Shown here: piece after piece, positions 42,532-50,846 of the stretch
How the letters are laid out: every line of letters begins with the position of its first letter
Position numbering within the stretch: position 1 is the first letter of the stretch
Source of the DNA: a bacterium
GTDB taxonomy: Bacteria > Krumholzibacteriota > Krumholzibacteriia > LZORAL124-64-63
Reading direction: 5' to 3'
Assembly (NCBI GenBank): GCA_016712675.1
Contig: JADJQR010000001.1
Location: 4,659,483 to 4,723,482, forward strand
DNA: 64,000 bases
Position numbers and translations under genes: made by a program
Notes under the pieces: model-generated
The model's input: only the letters and a program-made list of their open reading frames with translations
What the model was told of the DNA's origin: nothing
The model's database searches: none

Positions 42532-44677
42532 CGTCGTCCGCGTCCGTTCCCGACCTGGTCCCGAAGTGCCGCACGCGCCCGCGCCCCCGCATCAGGATGT
42601 CGTGGGCGCTGACCAGCGCCTCGCCCTCGGCGCCGGTCACCTGGACGTAGCTGCCGTCGGTCCTCATCAGCCGCGACTTGAAGTTGTCCTGCCGGTAGGC
42701 GTCCAGCGCGTGGTCGCGCAGGTAGCGCCGGTGCTCCGGCGACTCGACCGGGAAGACCACCTCCACGCGGTGGTTCAGGTTTCTCTGCATCAGGTCGGCG
42801 CTGCCCAGGTAGACTTCCTCGTTGCCGTCGTTCAGGAAGTAGAAGATGCGGCTGTGCTCGAGGTAGCGCCCCACCGTGCTGACGACGGTGATGTTGTCGC
42901 TGATGCCGGGCCAGCCCGGGCGCAGGCAGCAGATGCCGCGGATGAAGAGGTCGACCTTCACGCCCGCCTGCGAAGCCCGGTAGAGCAGGCGGATCACCGG
43001 CGGGTCCACCAGCGAGTTGGCCTTGAGGACGATGTGGGCGCGCCGGCCCGCCACCGCGTGCGCCGTCTCGCGCTCGATCATCCGCTCCAGGCGCGTCCTC
43101 AGCGTGACCGGCGCGATCAGCAGCTTGCTGTAGTCCTGCTTCGTCGAGTAGCCGGTCAGGTAGTTGAACAGGTCCGTCGCGTCCACGCCCATCGTCTCGT
43201 CGCAGGTGAAGATCCCGATGTCCTCGTACATGCCCGCGGTGACCGGGTTGTAGTTGCCGGTGGCCAGGTGCAGGTAGCGGCGGATGCCGTCGCCCTCGCG
43301 CCGGACCACCATCGCGATCTTGCTGTGCGTCTTGAGCCCGACCACGCCGTAGACCACGTGCACGCCCGCCTGTTCCAGCAGCCGCGCCCAGCTGATGTTG
43401 CTCTCCTCGTCGAAGCGCGCGCTCAGCTCGACCAGCACGGCCACCTGCTTGCCGCGCTCGGCGGCCTCCAGCAGGGTGTCGACGACCGGCGAGTTGCGCC
43501 CCACCCGGTACAGCGTCTGCTTGATGGCCAGCACCTGCGGGTCGCGCGAGGCCGTCCGCAGGAACTCGACGACCGGCTCGAACGAGTCGTAGGGGTGGTG
43601 CAGCAGGATGTTGCCGGCGCGGATGGCGTCGAACATGTCCGTCGCCGTCGCCTTCCGGAACTCCTTCGGGATGAACGGGCGATAGGGCGCGAACTTCAGT
43701 TCGTGCCGTTCGACCCCGTTGTAGACCTGCCACAGCGAACTGAGCCCCAGCGGCCCGGGCATGACGAACAGGTCGGAAGCACGCGCTTCGAGGTTCTCCA
43801 GCAGCACCTCGCGGACGCCCGCCGGCATGCTCTCATGGATCGCCACCTGGACCACGGACCCGAACTTCCGGCGACGGATGCCCTGCTGCATGGTCTCCAG
43901 GAGGTCGTCGGCCTCGATCTCCTGGATCTCGATGTCCGCGTCGCGGATGACCCGGAACGGGTGCGCCGAGACGACCTCCATGCCGGGGAAGAGCAGGGCG
44001 AGGTTCGCCTCGATCACCTGCTCGATCCAGACGAAGTAGTGGTGGCGCGGCAGCGTGCCGTCCCGCCGTTCGCCGCCCGAGGACTTCTTCAGCGGGATCA
44101 GGCGCGGCAGCGTGTCGGGCACCTTCAGGCGCGCGAAGCGTTCATGCCCCTTCGGGTCGCGCACGACGATCGCCAGGTTCAGGCTCAGGTTCGAGATGTG
44201 TGGGAACGGGTGCCCGGGGTCCACCGCCAGGGGTGTCAGCACCGGGTGGATCACCTCGCGGAAGTAGCTGTCGGCCCGTGCGCGCTGGGTATCGTTCAGG
44301 CGCGCGTAGTCCAGGACATGAACACCCTCGCGGTTGAGCTGCGGCAGCAGTTTGCGGCGCAGGAAGCCCTGGGCGCCGGCATAGAGCTCCAGCGACAGCT
44401 TGCGGATGGCCGCCAGCTCCTCGCGGGGGGTCAGGCCGGAGGGGGTCACGGTCAGGACGCGCGACAGCACCTGCCGCCGGATGCCGGACACGCGCACCAT
44501 GAAGAACTCGTCCATGTTGGAGCCGAAGATCGCCAGGAACTTCGTCCGCTCCAGGAGCGGGTTCCGCACGTCGCGGGCCTCGTCGAGCACCCGGCGCTGG
44601 AACTCCAGCAGGCTCAGCTCGCGGTTGATGTACAGCCGCGGATCGTCCAGGGGCAGGTCGTGGGGCCTCGGGTTCAT
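42518..44677 (-). CDS. ppk1: Polyphosphate kinase 1
   Basis: The 719-residue enzyme makes inorganic polyphosphate from ATP, reversibly. Its four domains are visible: N-terminal helices (INRELSLLEFQRRVLDEARD), head (NLSLNLAIVVRDP), catalytic C1 (AIKQTLYRVGRNSPVVDTLL, ELSARFDEESNISWARLLEQ, and the His autophosphorylation motif GLKTHSKIAMV) and C2 (LATGNYNPVTAGMYEDIGIF; ICCLRPGWPGISDNI with a second His-like site). Length matches the family. The ATG at 44677 overlaps the CHAD stop as ATGA, so translation is coupled in the Ppx-CHAD-Ppk1 operon. Confidence 0.96.
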   Translation of the reverse strand: MNPRPHDLPLDDPRLYINRELSLLEFQRRVLDEARDVRNPLLERTKFLAIFGSNMDEFFMVRVSGIRRQVLSRVLTVTPSGLTPREELAAIRKLSLELYAGAQGFLRRKLLPQLNREGVHVLDYARLNDTQRARADSYFREVIHPVLTPLAVDPGHPFPHISNLSLNLAIVVRDPKGHERFARLKVPDTLPRLIPLKKSSGGERRDGTLPRHHYFVWIEQVIEANLALLFPGMEVVSAHPFRVIRDADIEIQEIEADDLLETMQQGIRRRKFGSVVQVAIHESMPAGVREVLLENLEARASDLFVMPGPLGLSSLWQVYNGVERHELKFAPYRPFIPKEFRKATATDMFDAIRAGNILLHHPYDSFEPVVEFLRTASRDPQVLAIKQTLYRVGRNSPVVDTLLEAAERGKQVAVLVELSARFDEESNISWARLLEQAGVHVVYGVVGLKTHSKIAMVVRREGDGIRRYLHLATGNYNPVTAGMYEDIGIFTCDETMGVDATDLFNYLTGYSTKQDYSKLLIAPVTLRTRLERMIERETAHAVAGRRAHIVLKANSLVDPPVIRLLYRASQAGVKVDLFIRGICCLRPGWPGISDNITVVSTVGRYLEHSRIFYFLNDGNEEVYLGSADLMQRNLNHRVEVVFPVESPEHRRYLRDHALDAYRQDNFKSRLMRTDGSYVQVTGAEGEALVSAHDILMRGRGRVRHFGTRSGTDADDVTRP

Positions 44678-45552
44678 GGCCGGCCTTCCCGCCGGCGGGG
44701 GCGCCTGGTCAGCCAGGGGAACGGACGGTCCGGGCCCGGGCGCCAGAACCCGGCCACTGCGGACCGTTGGGCCAGCCAGTCGTCGATGGCCTCGGCGCGC
44801 AGGCGCGCGTAGAACGCCAGCGCCGGCTCGGGCGCGAAGGCGGGATTGCCCGCGGCACACTCCCGGGCCAGGGTCAGGAACGTCTCGGCGTCCTGCACGC
44901 GCCCGACGATCGTCTGGTAGGTGTGCAGGCGGGCCGCGTGGTCGGCCGGCAGGGCCGGCAGGGCCGGCTGCACGATCTCGAAGCGGTAGCGGAACTTCTT
45001 GAAGGCCAGACGGACGCGGTGGATGCTGGCCGTGTCCTCAGGCCGCGCCTCGGCATCGCAGTGCACGACGCGCGCGAAGGCCTCGTCGACCGGGGCGAAC
45101 GGATCCAGGTCAGGGGCGGGCGTGCAGAGCTGTTCGTCCAGCCGGGCCCGCAGCCGCTGCAGCCGGTCCTTCAACTCGCGCCGTCCGAAGGCGCGGGCCG
45201 CGCGCCGCGCGTCCCGCAGCAGGTCCTGTTCCTGGGCCAGCAGGTGTTCGCGCAGCGCCACGAGCGTCGGTTCCTCGCGGGCGTGGTCATCCAGGCTCGC
45301 CTGCATGACCTGGGTGTCGCGCAGGTCGTCGAAGCCGTCGATCAGGTCCTTGAGCTGGCGGCGCGCGCGCGAGGGCCGTCCACGCCCATCCAGCAGCCCG
45401 GCCACCTCGACGAACGCGATCAGGCGCCTGGCGGCCACGCGGAGGTCGTGGACCGCGGCCTCCGAGAAGTCCTCCCGGCACACCTTCAGGCGCACCAGGA
45501 AGTGCTCACGCCGCCGGTCGAAGGCTTCCAGGAACAGCTGCGCCGCTTCCAT
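44674..45552 (-). CDS. CHAD-domain protein (polyphosphate-binding)
   Basis: The 292-residue all-helical protein has the two CHAD repeats with conserved His and basic residues: EAAVHDLRVAARRLIAFVEV, then KDLIDGFDDLRDTQVMQASL, and SIHRVRLAFKKFRYRFEIVQ in the second half. CHAD domains bind polyphosphate granules through a basic pore. Its place between an exopolyphosphatase and Ppk1 strongly supports that job. GTG at 45555 or ATG at 45552 can start it; the ATG is given. It lies 10 bases after the Ppx stop and overlaps ppk1 by four bases. Confidence 0.93.
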   Translation of the reverse strand: MEAAQLFLEAFDRRREHFLVRLKVCREDFSEAAVHDLRVAARRLIAFVEVAGLLDGRGRPSRARRQLKDLIDGFDDLRDTQVMQASLDDHAREEPTLVALREHLLAQEQDLLRDARRAARAFGRRELKDRLQRLRARLDEQLCTPAPDLDPFAPVDEAFARVVHCDAEARPEDTASIHRVRLAFKKFRYRFEIVQPALPALPADHAARLHTYQTIVGRVQDAETFLTLARECAAGNPAFAPEPALAFYARLRAEAIDDWLAQRSAVAGFWRPGPDRPFPWLTRRPRRREGRP

Positions 45553-45562
45553 CACACCTGCC

Positions 45563-47119
45563 TCATGCGATCGCCAGCTCGACGCCGAAGACGTCCTGGA
45601 ACATCGCGCGCCGCTTGGTCAGCGTCCATTTCTCGAGCGCCAGGTCGCCTTCGCCCTCCAGCGCCAGCGTCCAGCGGGACTTCGCGCCGGTCAAGTCCAC
45701 GCGCCGCACGCGCCCGGCATGGCCGGTGTCGATGCCGTCGGCCAGTCGCAGCAGGGCGCACAGCTTGTTCACCAGCACGCGGTCCCGCGGCGCCAGGGCC
45801 TTGAAGTGGCCGTGCTCGAGCGTTGGCACGGTCTTCCGGTGGTAGCGCACGATGTTCGCCACCACCGCCTGCTGGGGCTCGGACAGCCCGAACAGGAAGC
45901 TGTTGTGGAGCAGGTAGTGGCCGTGGCGGTCGTGGTCGATGGCGTTGACGAAGTAACCGATGTCGTGCAGTAGCGCGGCCACCTCCAGCACCAGGCGCTC
46001 CTCGGCGCCCAGGCCGTGCAGCGACGTGGTCTGGTCGAAGATCTGCATCGCCAGCTCCGCGACCACGCCGCCGTGCTCGGCGTCCAGCGCGTATTTCTCG
46101 CCCAGGTGCACTGCCGATGACCATACCTGCTCGCGTCGCGGTGGCCTTGGGTCGGCCTGCGCGGCCAGGTCCCACAGCACGCCGTCCTTGAGCCCGACCC
46201 CGGGAACGAGCACCTCGCGCACGCCGGCCGTCTTGACCAGGCTCTGGAGCACCACGCAGGCGGGCATGATCACGTCGGCGCGGTCGGGCCGCAGATTGTA
46301 GCGGGTGGCGCGTTCGGAGGGCGTCAGCGAGCCCAGCTGGTCGCCCAGGTCGCGCAGGTCGCGCGCGGTGATCAGGCGGGCCGAGTCGCGGCGGAAGATC
46401 CGCTTCGCCAACTCGCCCATCTCCTCGATGTTGCCGCCGGTGCCCACGCACAGATCGACGCCCTGCCGGCCGATCTCGCGGTCCAGGCGACGCCGCGTCG
46501 CTTCGGCGTACTCCTTGACCATGCGGTTGAAGGACTGCCGCGAACGGCCGTCGCCGTCGAACTTCTGCAGCAGCCGCACGGTGCCCATGCGGTAGCTCTC
46601 CGAGGAGACGATGTTGTCGCCCTCGGTCAGGGTGACTTCGACGCTGCCGCCGCCGATGTCGATCAGCATGGCGCGCCGTCCGGCCAGGTCCACCACCTTG
46701 CCGATCGCCAGGTGGATCAGGCGCGATTCCTCCTCGCCGCTGATCACCTCGACGTTGATTCCCGCCTCGCGGGCGATGCGGTCGATCAGGACGTCGCTGT
46801 TGCCCGCCTCGCGCATCGCGCTGGTGGCCACCGCGCGCAGGCGCGTGACCATGAGGTCGGTGGCGGACTTGCGGAACCGCGCGAAGGTCTCGGCCACCGT
46901 CTGCATCGTTGGTTCGGTGATCTGGCCGTGCGCGAACGCGTCCGCGCCCAGGCGCACCGGCGCGCGGGCCGAACTGATGACCTGCAACCGTCCGTCCGGA
47001 CCGAGGCGGGCCACGGCCATGCGGATGCCGTTGGAGCCGGCGTCGATGGCGGCGATATTCTGCACGGGGATCCCCACCGCCCTTTGGGTGTCGCGGACGT
47101 TGCCGGTGGAATATCCCAT
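45563..47119 (-). CDS. ppx: Exopolyphosphatase / pppGpp phosphatase (Ppx/GppA) with HD-like domain
   Basis: The 518-residue protein has the actin-like phosphatase fold: IAAIDAGSNGIRMAVARLGP, the Glu in SGEEESRLIHLAIGKV, MLIDIGGGSVEVTLTEGD and VGTGGNIEEMGELAK. The C-terminal part is an HD-type domain (EVAALLHDIGYFVNAIDHDR, then YLLHNSFLFGLSEPQ) found in long Ppx/GppA proteins. It removes end phosphates from polyphosphate and may act on pppGpp. It is first in the polyphosphate operon. ATG 47119 has only a weak ribosome site. Confidence 0.94.
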   Translation of the reverse strand: MGYSTGNVRDTQRAVGIPVQNIAAIDAGSNGIRMAVARLGPDGRLQVISSARAPVRLGADAFAHGQITEPTMQTVAETFARFRKSATDLMVTRLRAVATSAMREAGNSDVLIDRIAREAGINVEVISGEEESRLIHLAIGKVVDLAGRRAMLIDIGGGSVEVTLTEGDNIVSSESYRMGTVRLLQKFDGDGRSRQSFNRMVKEYAEATRRRLDREIGRQGVDLCVGTGGNIEEMGELAKRIFRRDSARLITARDLRDLGDQLGSLTPSERATRYNLRPDRADVIMPACVVLQSLVKTAGVREVLVPGVGLKDGVLWDLAAQADPRPPRREQVWSSAVHLGEKYALDAEHGGVVAELAMQIFDQTTSLHGLGAEERLVLEVAALLHDIGYFVNAIDHDRHGHYLLHNSFLFGLSEPQQAVVANIVRYHRKTVPTLEHGHFKALAPRDRVLVNKLCALLRLADGIDTGHAGRVRRVDLTGAKSRWTLALEGEGDLALEKWTLTKRRAMFQDVFGVELAIA

Positions 47120-47201
47120 TCAATACGCACGCCGGGCGACTGTCCACCCGGCGGTGTCTATTTGCAGAAAATTCACATTGGCAAGGCCGCCGGCGGGGCA
47201 C

Positions 47202-48725
47202 TCAGATCCGGGCGTCCGACAGCAGCTCGTCGACCGACCGCGACTCGCCCTCGGTGTCGTCATCCGGCGCGCCGGCCACCGGTTTGCCGTCCGGGTCGAT
47301 GTTCACCGACACGAAGTCGGCCACCTCCAGCTTCCGGTTGTCCGCCAGGTCGATCAGGAACTGGTCATCGCGCTCCAGGCGCCGCCCCTTCCGGTCCCTG
47401 GTGATGCGCACCAGCGGGCTGTCCCACTTCGTGCCGCGCGCGGTGACGTAGCCGCGGCTGCCGTCGCTGATCACCACTTCGCTGCCGGGCGGGTAGAGGC
47501 CCACCGCGCGTACCAGGGCCATGACGGCGTTCGGATGGAAGGCGGCGCGGTCCTTCAGGATGATCTCGAAGGCCCGCCTCGGCGGCATCGGGTTCTTGTA
47601 GGGACGCGCCGCCGTCAACGCCTCGAACACGTCACAGATCTGGATCAGCGAGGCGATCGGGCTGTGCACGGCCCACGGCGGCATCTTCGGGTAGCCGCCG
47701 CCGTCGTAGCGGATATGGTGGCCCCAGGCGCCGGCCAGGACCAGCGGGCTGACGTCCGGGCGGCCCAGCAGCAGCCGCGCGCCGATTTCCGCGTGCGATT
47801 CGGCGATCTGCCGTTCCTGCGCGTCCAGCTTCCCGGGCTTGTAGAGGATCTCGTCGGGGATCTTGGCCTTGCCCAGGTCGTGCAGCAGCCCCGCGGTCGC
47901 CAGTTCGCCCAGGCGATGCTCGGGCCAGCCCATCTCGCGTCCTACCGTCAGCGCCAGCGTCGACACGCGCACCGAGTGCCCGATCGTGTAGCTGTCGTAG
48001 TCCGGGTAGCGCATCAGGTTCATGATGTCCATGGTCTCGCGGTCGGCCTTGACCTGCAGCTGCTCGCTCACCGACTGGGTGCGGGCCAGGTCCAGCTCGC
48101 CGTCGCGACCCACCACGGTGTGGTTGCTGGCCACCGTCTCGTACATGGACTGGAAGATGGGCAGGAGCGGCGCCAGGTCGTTCTGGATCGAGCGGCCCAT
48201 GCCCCCCTCGCCGTCTTCGTCGTCCTCCGTGAAGTCGAACTGGATCAGCGACGGGTCCACCGTCGAGAAGTCCAGCTGATCCATGGGCCGGTTCGGGTCC
48301 GCCTGCCGGAAGTGCGGCGTCAACTCGATCAGCCGGATGCCCTCGGCCTGCAGCATGGCCATCGACGCGTCCAGCGAACCGGTGCGCTCGCGCAGGCCGG
48401 CCGCCAGGCGGAAGAAAGCCATCACCTCGTCGGCCGTCACGTGCTGCTGGAAGAGGAAGCCGCCGCAGCCCAGGCGCTCGGCGAACTCGATCAGGCTGCG
48501 CCCGGCGATGGACGGCCCCACCAGGAAGCGCCCGTCGCGGATGAACTTGCCGCTCAGCACGCCGAAGAAGAAGGCCGTCTCGTTCGACTCGCGCAGTCGC
48601 CGCTCCAGCTTCTCGGCGAAGTCGCGACCGAGCGACTTGACCTTCGGGTGCGAATCGAAGTACAGCCGGCGCTGGTTGATGCCGCTGGACAGCAGGATGA
48701 TCAGGTCGCTGAAGCTGGCGCTCAC
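47202..48725 (-). CDS. HD-GYP domain phosphodiesterase-like protein
   Basis: The 507-residue protein has an N-terminal region of about 200 residues with no known domain, then an HD-GYP domain: YTIGHSVRVSTLALTVGREM, ATAGLLHDLGKAKIPDEILY (HD), WGHHIRYDGGGYPKMP (HH...GYP variant) and SLIQICDVFEALTAARPYKN. Such domains usually hydrolyse cyclic di-GMP. The GYP is kept as DGGGYP. The GTG at 48725 overlaps the stop of the upstream gene (GTGA), so both form an operon. No membrane helix or receiver domain is present, so input probably comes from the partner. Confidence 0.9.
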   Translation of the reverse strand: MSASFSDLIILLSSGINQRRLYFDSHPKVKSLGRDFAEKLERRLRESNETAFFFGVLSGKFIRDGRFLVGPSIAGRSLIEFAERLGCGGFLFQQHVTADEVMAFFRLAAGLRERTGSLDASMAMLQAEGIRLIELTPHFRQADPNRPMDQLDFSTVDPSLIQFDFTEDDEDGEGGMGRSIQNDLAPLLPIFQSMYETVASNHTVVGRDGELDLARTQSVSEQLQVKADRETMDIMNLMRYPDYDSYTIGHSVRVSTLALTVGREMGWPEHRLGELATAGLLHDLGKAKIPDEILYKPGKLDAQERQIAESHAEIGARLLLGRPDVSPLVLAGAWGHHIRYDGGGYPKMPPWAVHSPIASLIQICDVFEALTAARPYKNPMPPRRAFEIILKDRAAFHPNAVMALVRAVGLYPPGSEVVISDGSRGYVTARGTKWDSPLVRITRDRKGRRLERDDQFLIDLADNRKLEVADFVSVNIDPDGKPVAGAPDDDTEGESRSVDELLSDARI

Positions 48726-50701
48726 GTCTTCTGCTCCTGCTGCTCGAGCCGTTCCAGCGCGGTGCGCGCGGCGTCGCGCGCCGCGGCCGGCCACACCGGG
48801 ATCAGCAGCCAGCGCCGCTCCTGCACGATGTCGCGCAGGATCTCCGTCGCCCCGCCCGAGCGCAGCCGGCTCAGCCAGTCGATGGCGCCAGGCACCCAGG
48901 GCTCCGCCAGTTCCGCGTCCTCGAGCCGCGTGATGATGCCGCGCAGGTAGCGGCCGGCCTGGTCGGCCAGGGCCGGCGTCACCTTCTCGGCGACGCCCTG
49001 GTCCAGCATCGCCTGGTACAGCCGCAGGTGGCCGCGGTCCCAGCCGCCCAGGCAGGCCAGCAGCTGCGCCACCAGGGGGTGGGCGTCCTGCGCGGCCAGC
49101 CGCGCCAGCAGCCGCGGCCCGAACTCCTCGCTCAGCGACGAACGCAGGAGCAGCCGGTACACCGGGTACAGGAGCGGGGCCGGCGCGTCCAGGAAGCTGT
49201 CAGCGACGTGCTTGTCGCGCAGGGCCGGCAGCGTCTCCAGGCGAGCCAGCAGGTCCAGGCGGTCGCACACGTCCAGACGGGTGAGTTCGCCGAACAGCTG
49301 CAGCCTGCCGGTCGGGTCGTCCCATTCCACCCCCAGCAGCAGGTCGTTGACCAGCAGCGGCCAGGCGGCTTCCTTGGGGCCCGTCTCGAGCAGGCCTTCC
49401 CACACCGACAACCACAGCCAGCCCAGCTTCTGCGGGCGCAGCAGGCGCATCGGCTCCAGCAGCGCGCGGGCCAGCTCGGGAGTATGTTCGTTCCAGCCCT
49501 GGTGGAACGCCGAGCGCAGCGCGTCACGCGCGACCTCGAGGTCGCGCGGCGAGCAGCGGTCGTCGGCGACCAGCGTTTCCATCAGCCCGGTCACCTGTTC
49601 CGTCAGTTCGGGCGAGGGCGCGGCGGCCAGGATCTGGTAGCAGATGCCCAGGCAGTCGGCGTTCGTCTGCGCATCCAGGTCCGCGATCGGGGCGGCCCCC
49701 GCGGCCACCTCGTCGATCAGCACGCCCAGCTGCGCGCGCGTCATCGTGTAGGTGACCGGCGTGCGCTTGACCCCACGGGGGCGCGGCCGGTTCTCCAGCA
49801 GCGGACGCGACTCGCCCTTCACTTCGCGCTCGACGCGCAGGCGCTCGAACGCCAGCTCGACCATCGCGCTGTCGCCGGTCAGCTCCAGCGCCTTGGTGGC
49901 GTGGGCCACCAGGGATTCGAGCACCATCGGGTCCGAGTTCGTCTCGGCCAGGCGGTCGATGATGTCCTTCATGGCGCGGATCGCGGCGTCCGGGATCCAC
50001 TCGCCCAGCACCTGCGTGATGCGGTCGATGGGCGTCTCGTGCAGCCGCTGCAGCTTCTGCGGGTCGGCGCCGGTCATGATGCCGCGCACGACGGCCAGGA
50101 ACTCGCGCTCGAGCTTCTGGCCATCGGGCGTGGCCACCAGCATCGCGTCGGGGATCGTGTTGGGATCGAAAGCGTCGATGTCCGGCCGCGTGCCGCCAGT
50201 GCCGACCAGCTTGTGGCGCATCTTCACGTAGAGTTGCCGGCTGGTCACGCGCACGCTGGCCGGCAGGTTCGTCACCTCGATGGCGCGATATGTGCGCGAC
50301 GAGCCCAGCTCCGACTGCTGCTTCTTCAGCGCCAGGAGCGCCGCGTGCAGGTCCTCGGCCGAAGCGTCCTGGTCGATCTCCAGCAGCGCGACATCCAATG
50401 GCACCAGCAGCTTGTGCAGTCGCTTCGCCTCGCGCCCGTCCGCCGGCGCGAACGAGACGCCCAGGTTCAGCCCGGTCTCGGTCACCTCGATCGCGACCAC
50501 GCCCTGGGGCCCGGCCGCGCGCGCGACCGCCCGATGGGCGGCCTTGGCTACCTCGCGGTATTTTTCATGTCCGGGCGGGTAGTACGAGCCGACCGTCAGC
50601 ATGCGGTCAAGCGCAGCCAGCAGCTCCGCATGCTCGGGCGCCAGCACGGACGGCTGTGCAGCGGCCGGCGTCGGCTGGTCCTTGTCGGCGATCGAGGACA
50701 A
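48722..50701 (-). CDS. Large alpha-helical protein, HD-GYP operon partner
   Basis: The 659-residue protein is almost all helical with Leu-rich amphipathic segments in HEAT-like order (LLAALDRMLTVGSYYPPGHE, MVLESLVAHATKALELTGDS, LFGELTRLDVCDRLDLLARL). No catalytic motif or membrane helix is visible. The first 60 residues (LTVGSYYPPGHEKYREVAKA) recur in front of HD-GYP proteins of related genomes in my recollection, but I cannot name a family. A TTG at 50701 with GGGAGGGG five bases before is preferred; a GTG at 50725 is in frame. Its coupled translation with the HD-GYP gene suggests a complex. Confidence 0.75.
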   Translation of the reverse strand: MSSIADKDQPTPAAAQPSVLAPEHAELLAALDRMLTVGSYYPPGHEKYREVAKAAHRAVARAAGPQGVVAIEVTETGLNLGVSFAPADGREAKRLHKLLVPLDVALLEIDQDASAEDLHAALLALKKQQSELGSSRTYRAIEVTNLPASVRVTSRQLYVKMRHKLVGTGGTRPDIDAFDPNTIPDAMLVATPDGQKLEREFLAVVRGIMTGADPQKLQRLHETPIDRITQVLGEWIPDAAIRAMKDIIDRLAETNSDPMVLESLVAHATKALELTGDSAMVELAFERLRVEREVKGESRPLLENRPRPRGVKRTPVTYTMTRAQLGVLIDEVAAGAAPIADLDAQTNADCLGICYQILAAAPSPELTEQVTGLMETLVADDRCSPRDLEVARDALRSAFHQGWNEHTPELARALLEPMRLLRPQKLGWLWLSVWEGLLETGPKEAAWPLLVNDLLLGVEWDDPTGRLQLFGELTRLDVCDRLDLLARLETLPALRDKHVADSFLDAPAPLLYPVYRLLLRSSLSEEFGPRLLARLAAQDAHPLVAQLLACLGGWDRGHLRLYQAMLDQGVAEKVTPALADQAGRYLRGIITRLEDAELAEPWVPGAIDWLSRLRSGGATEILRDIVQERRWLLIPVWPAAARDAARTALERLEQQEQKT

Positions 50702-50846
50702 GCAGGCCCCTCCCGGGTCTGGCACGGTTCAGCCACGGGATCGGCCGGAACGGCGACGGTTTTACCCTAATTCTTGCCCCGCCCGAAGTGATCCCGGCGG
50801 CGCTCCGTGCCGCGAAACGGCCGGCAACCGGAAGGAACGGCAGCCC

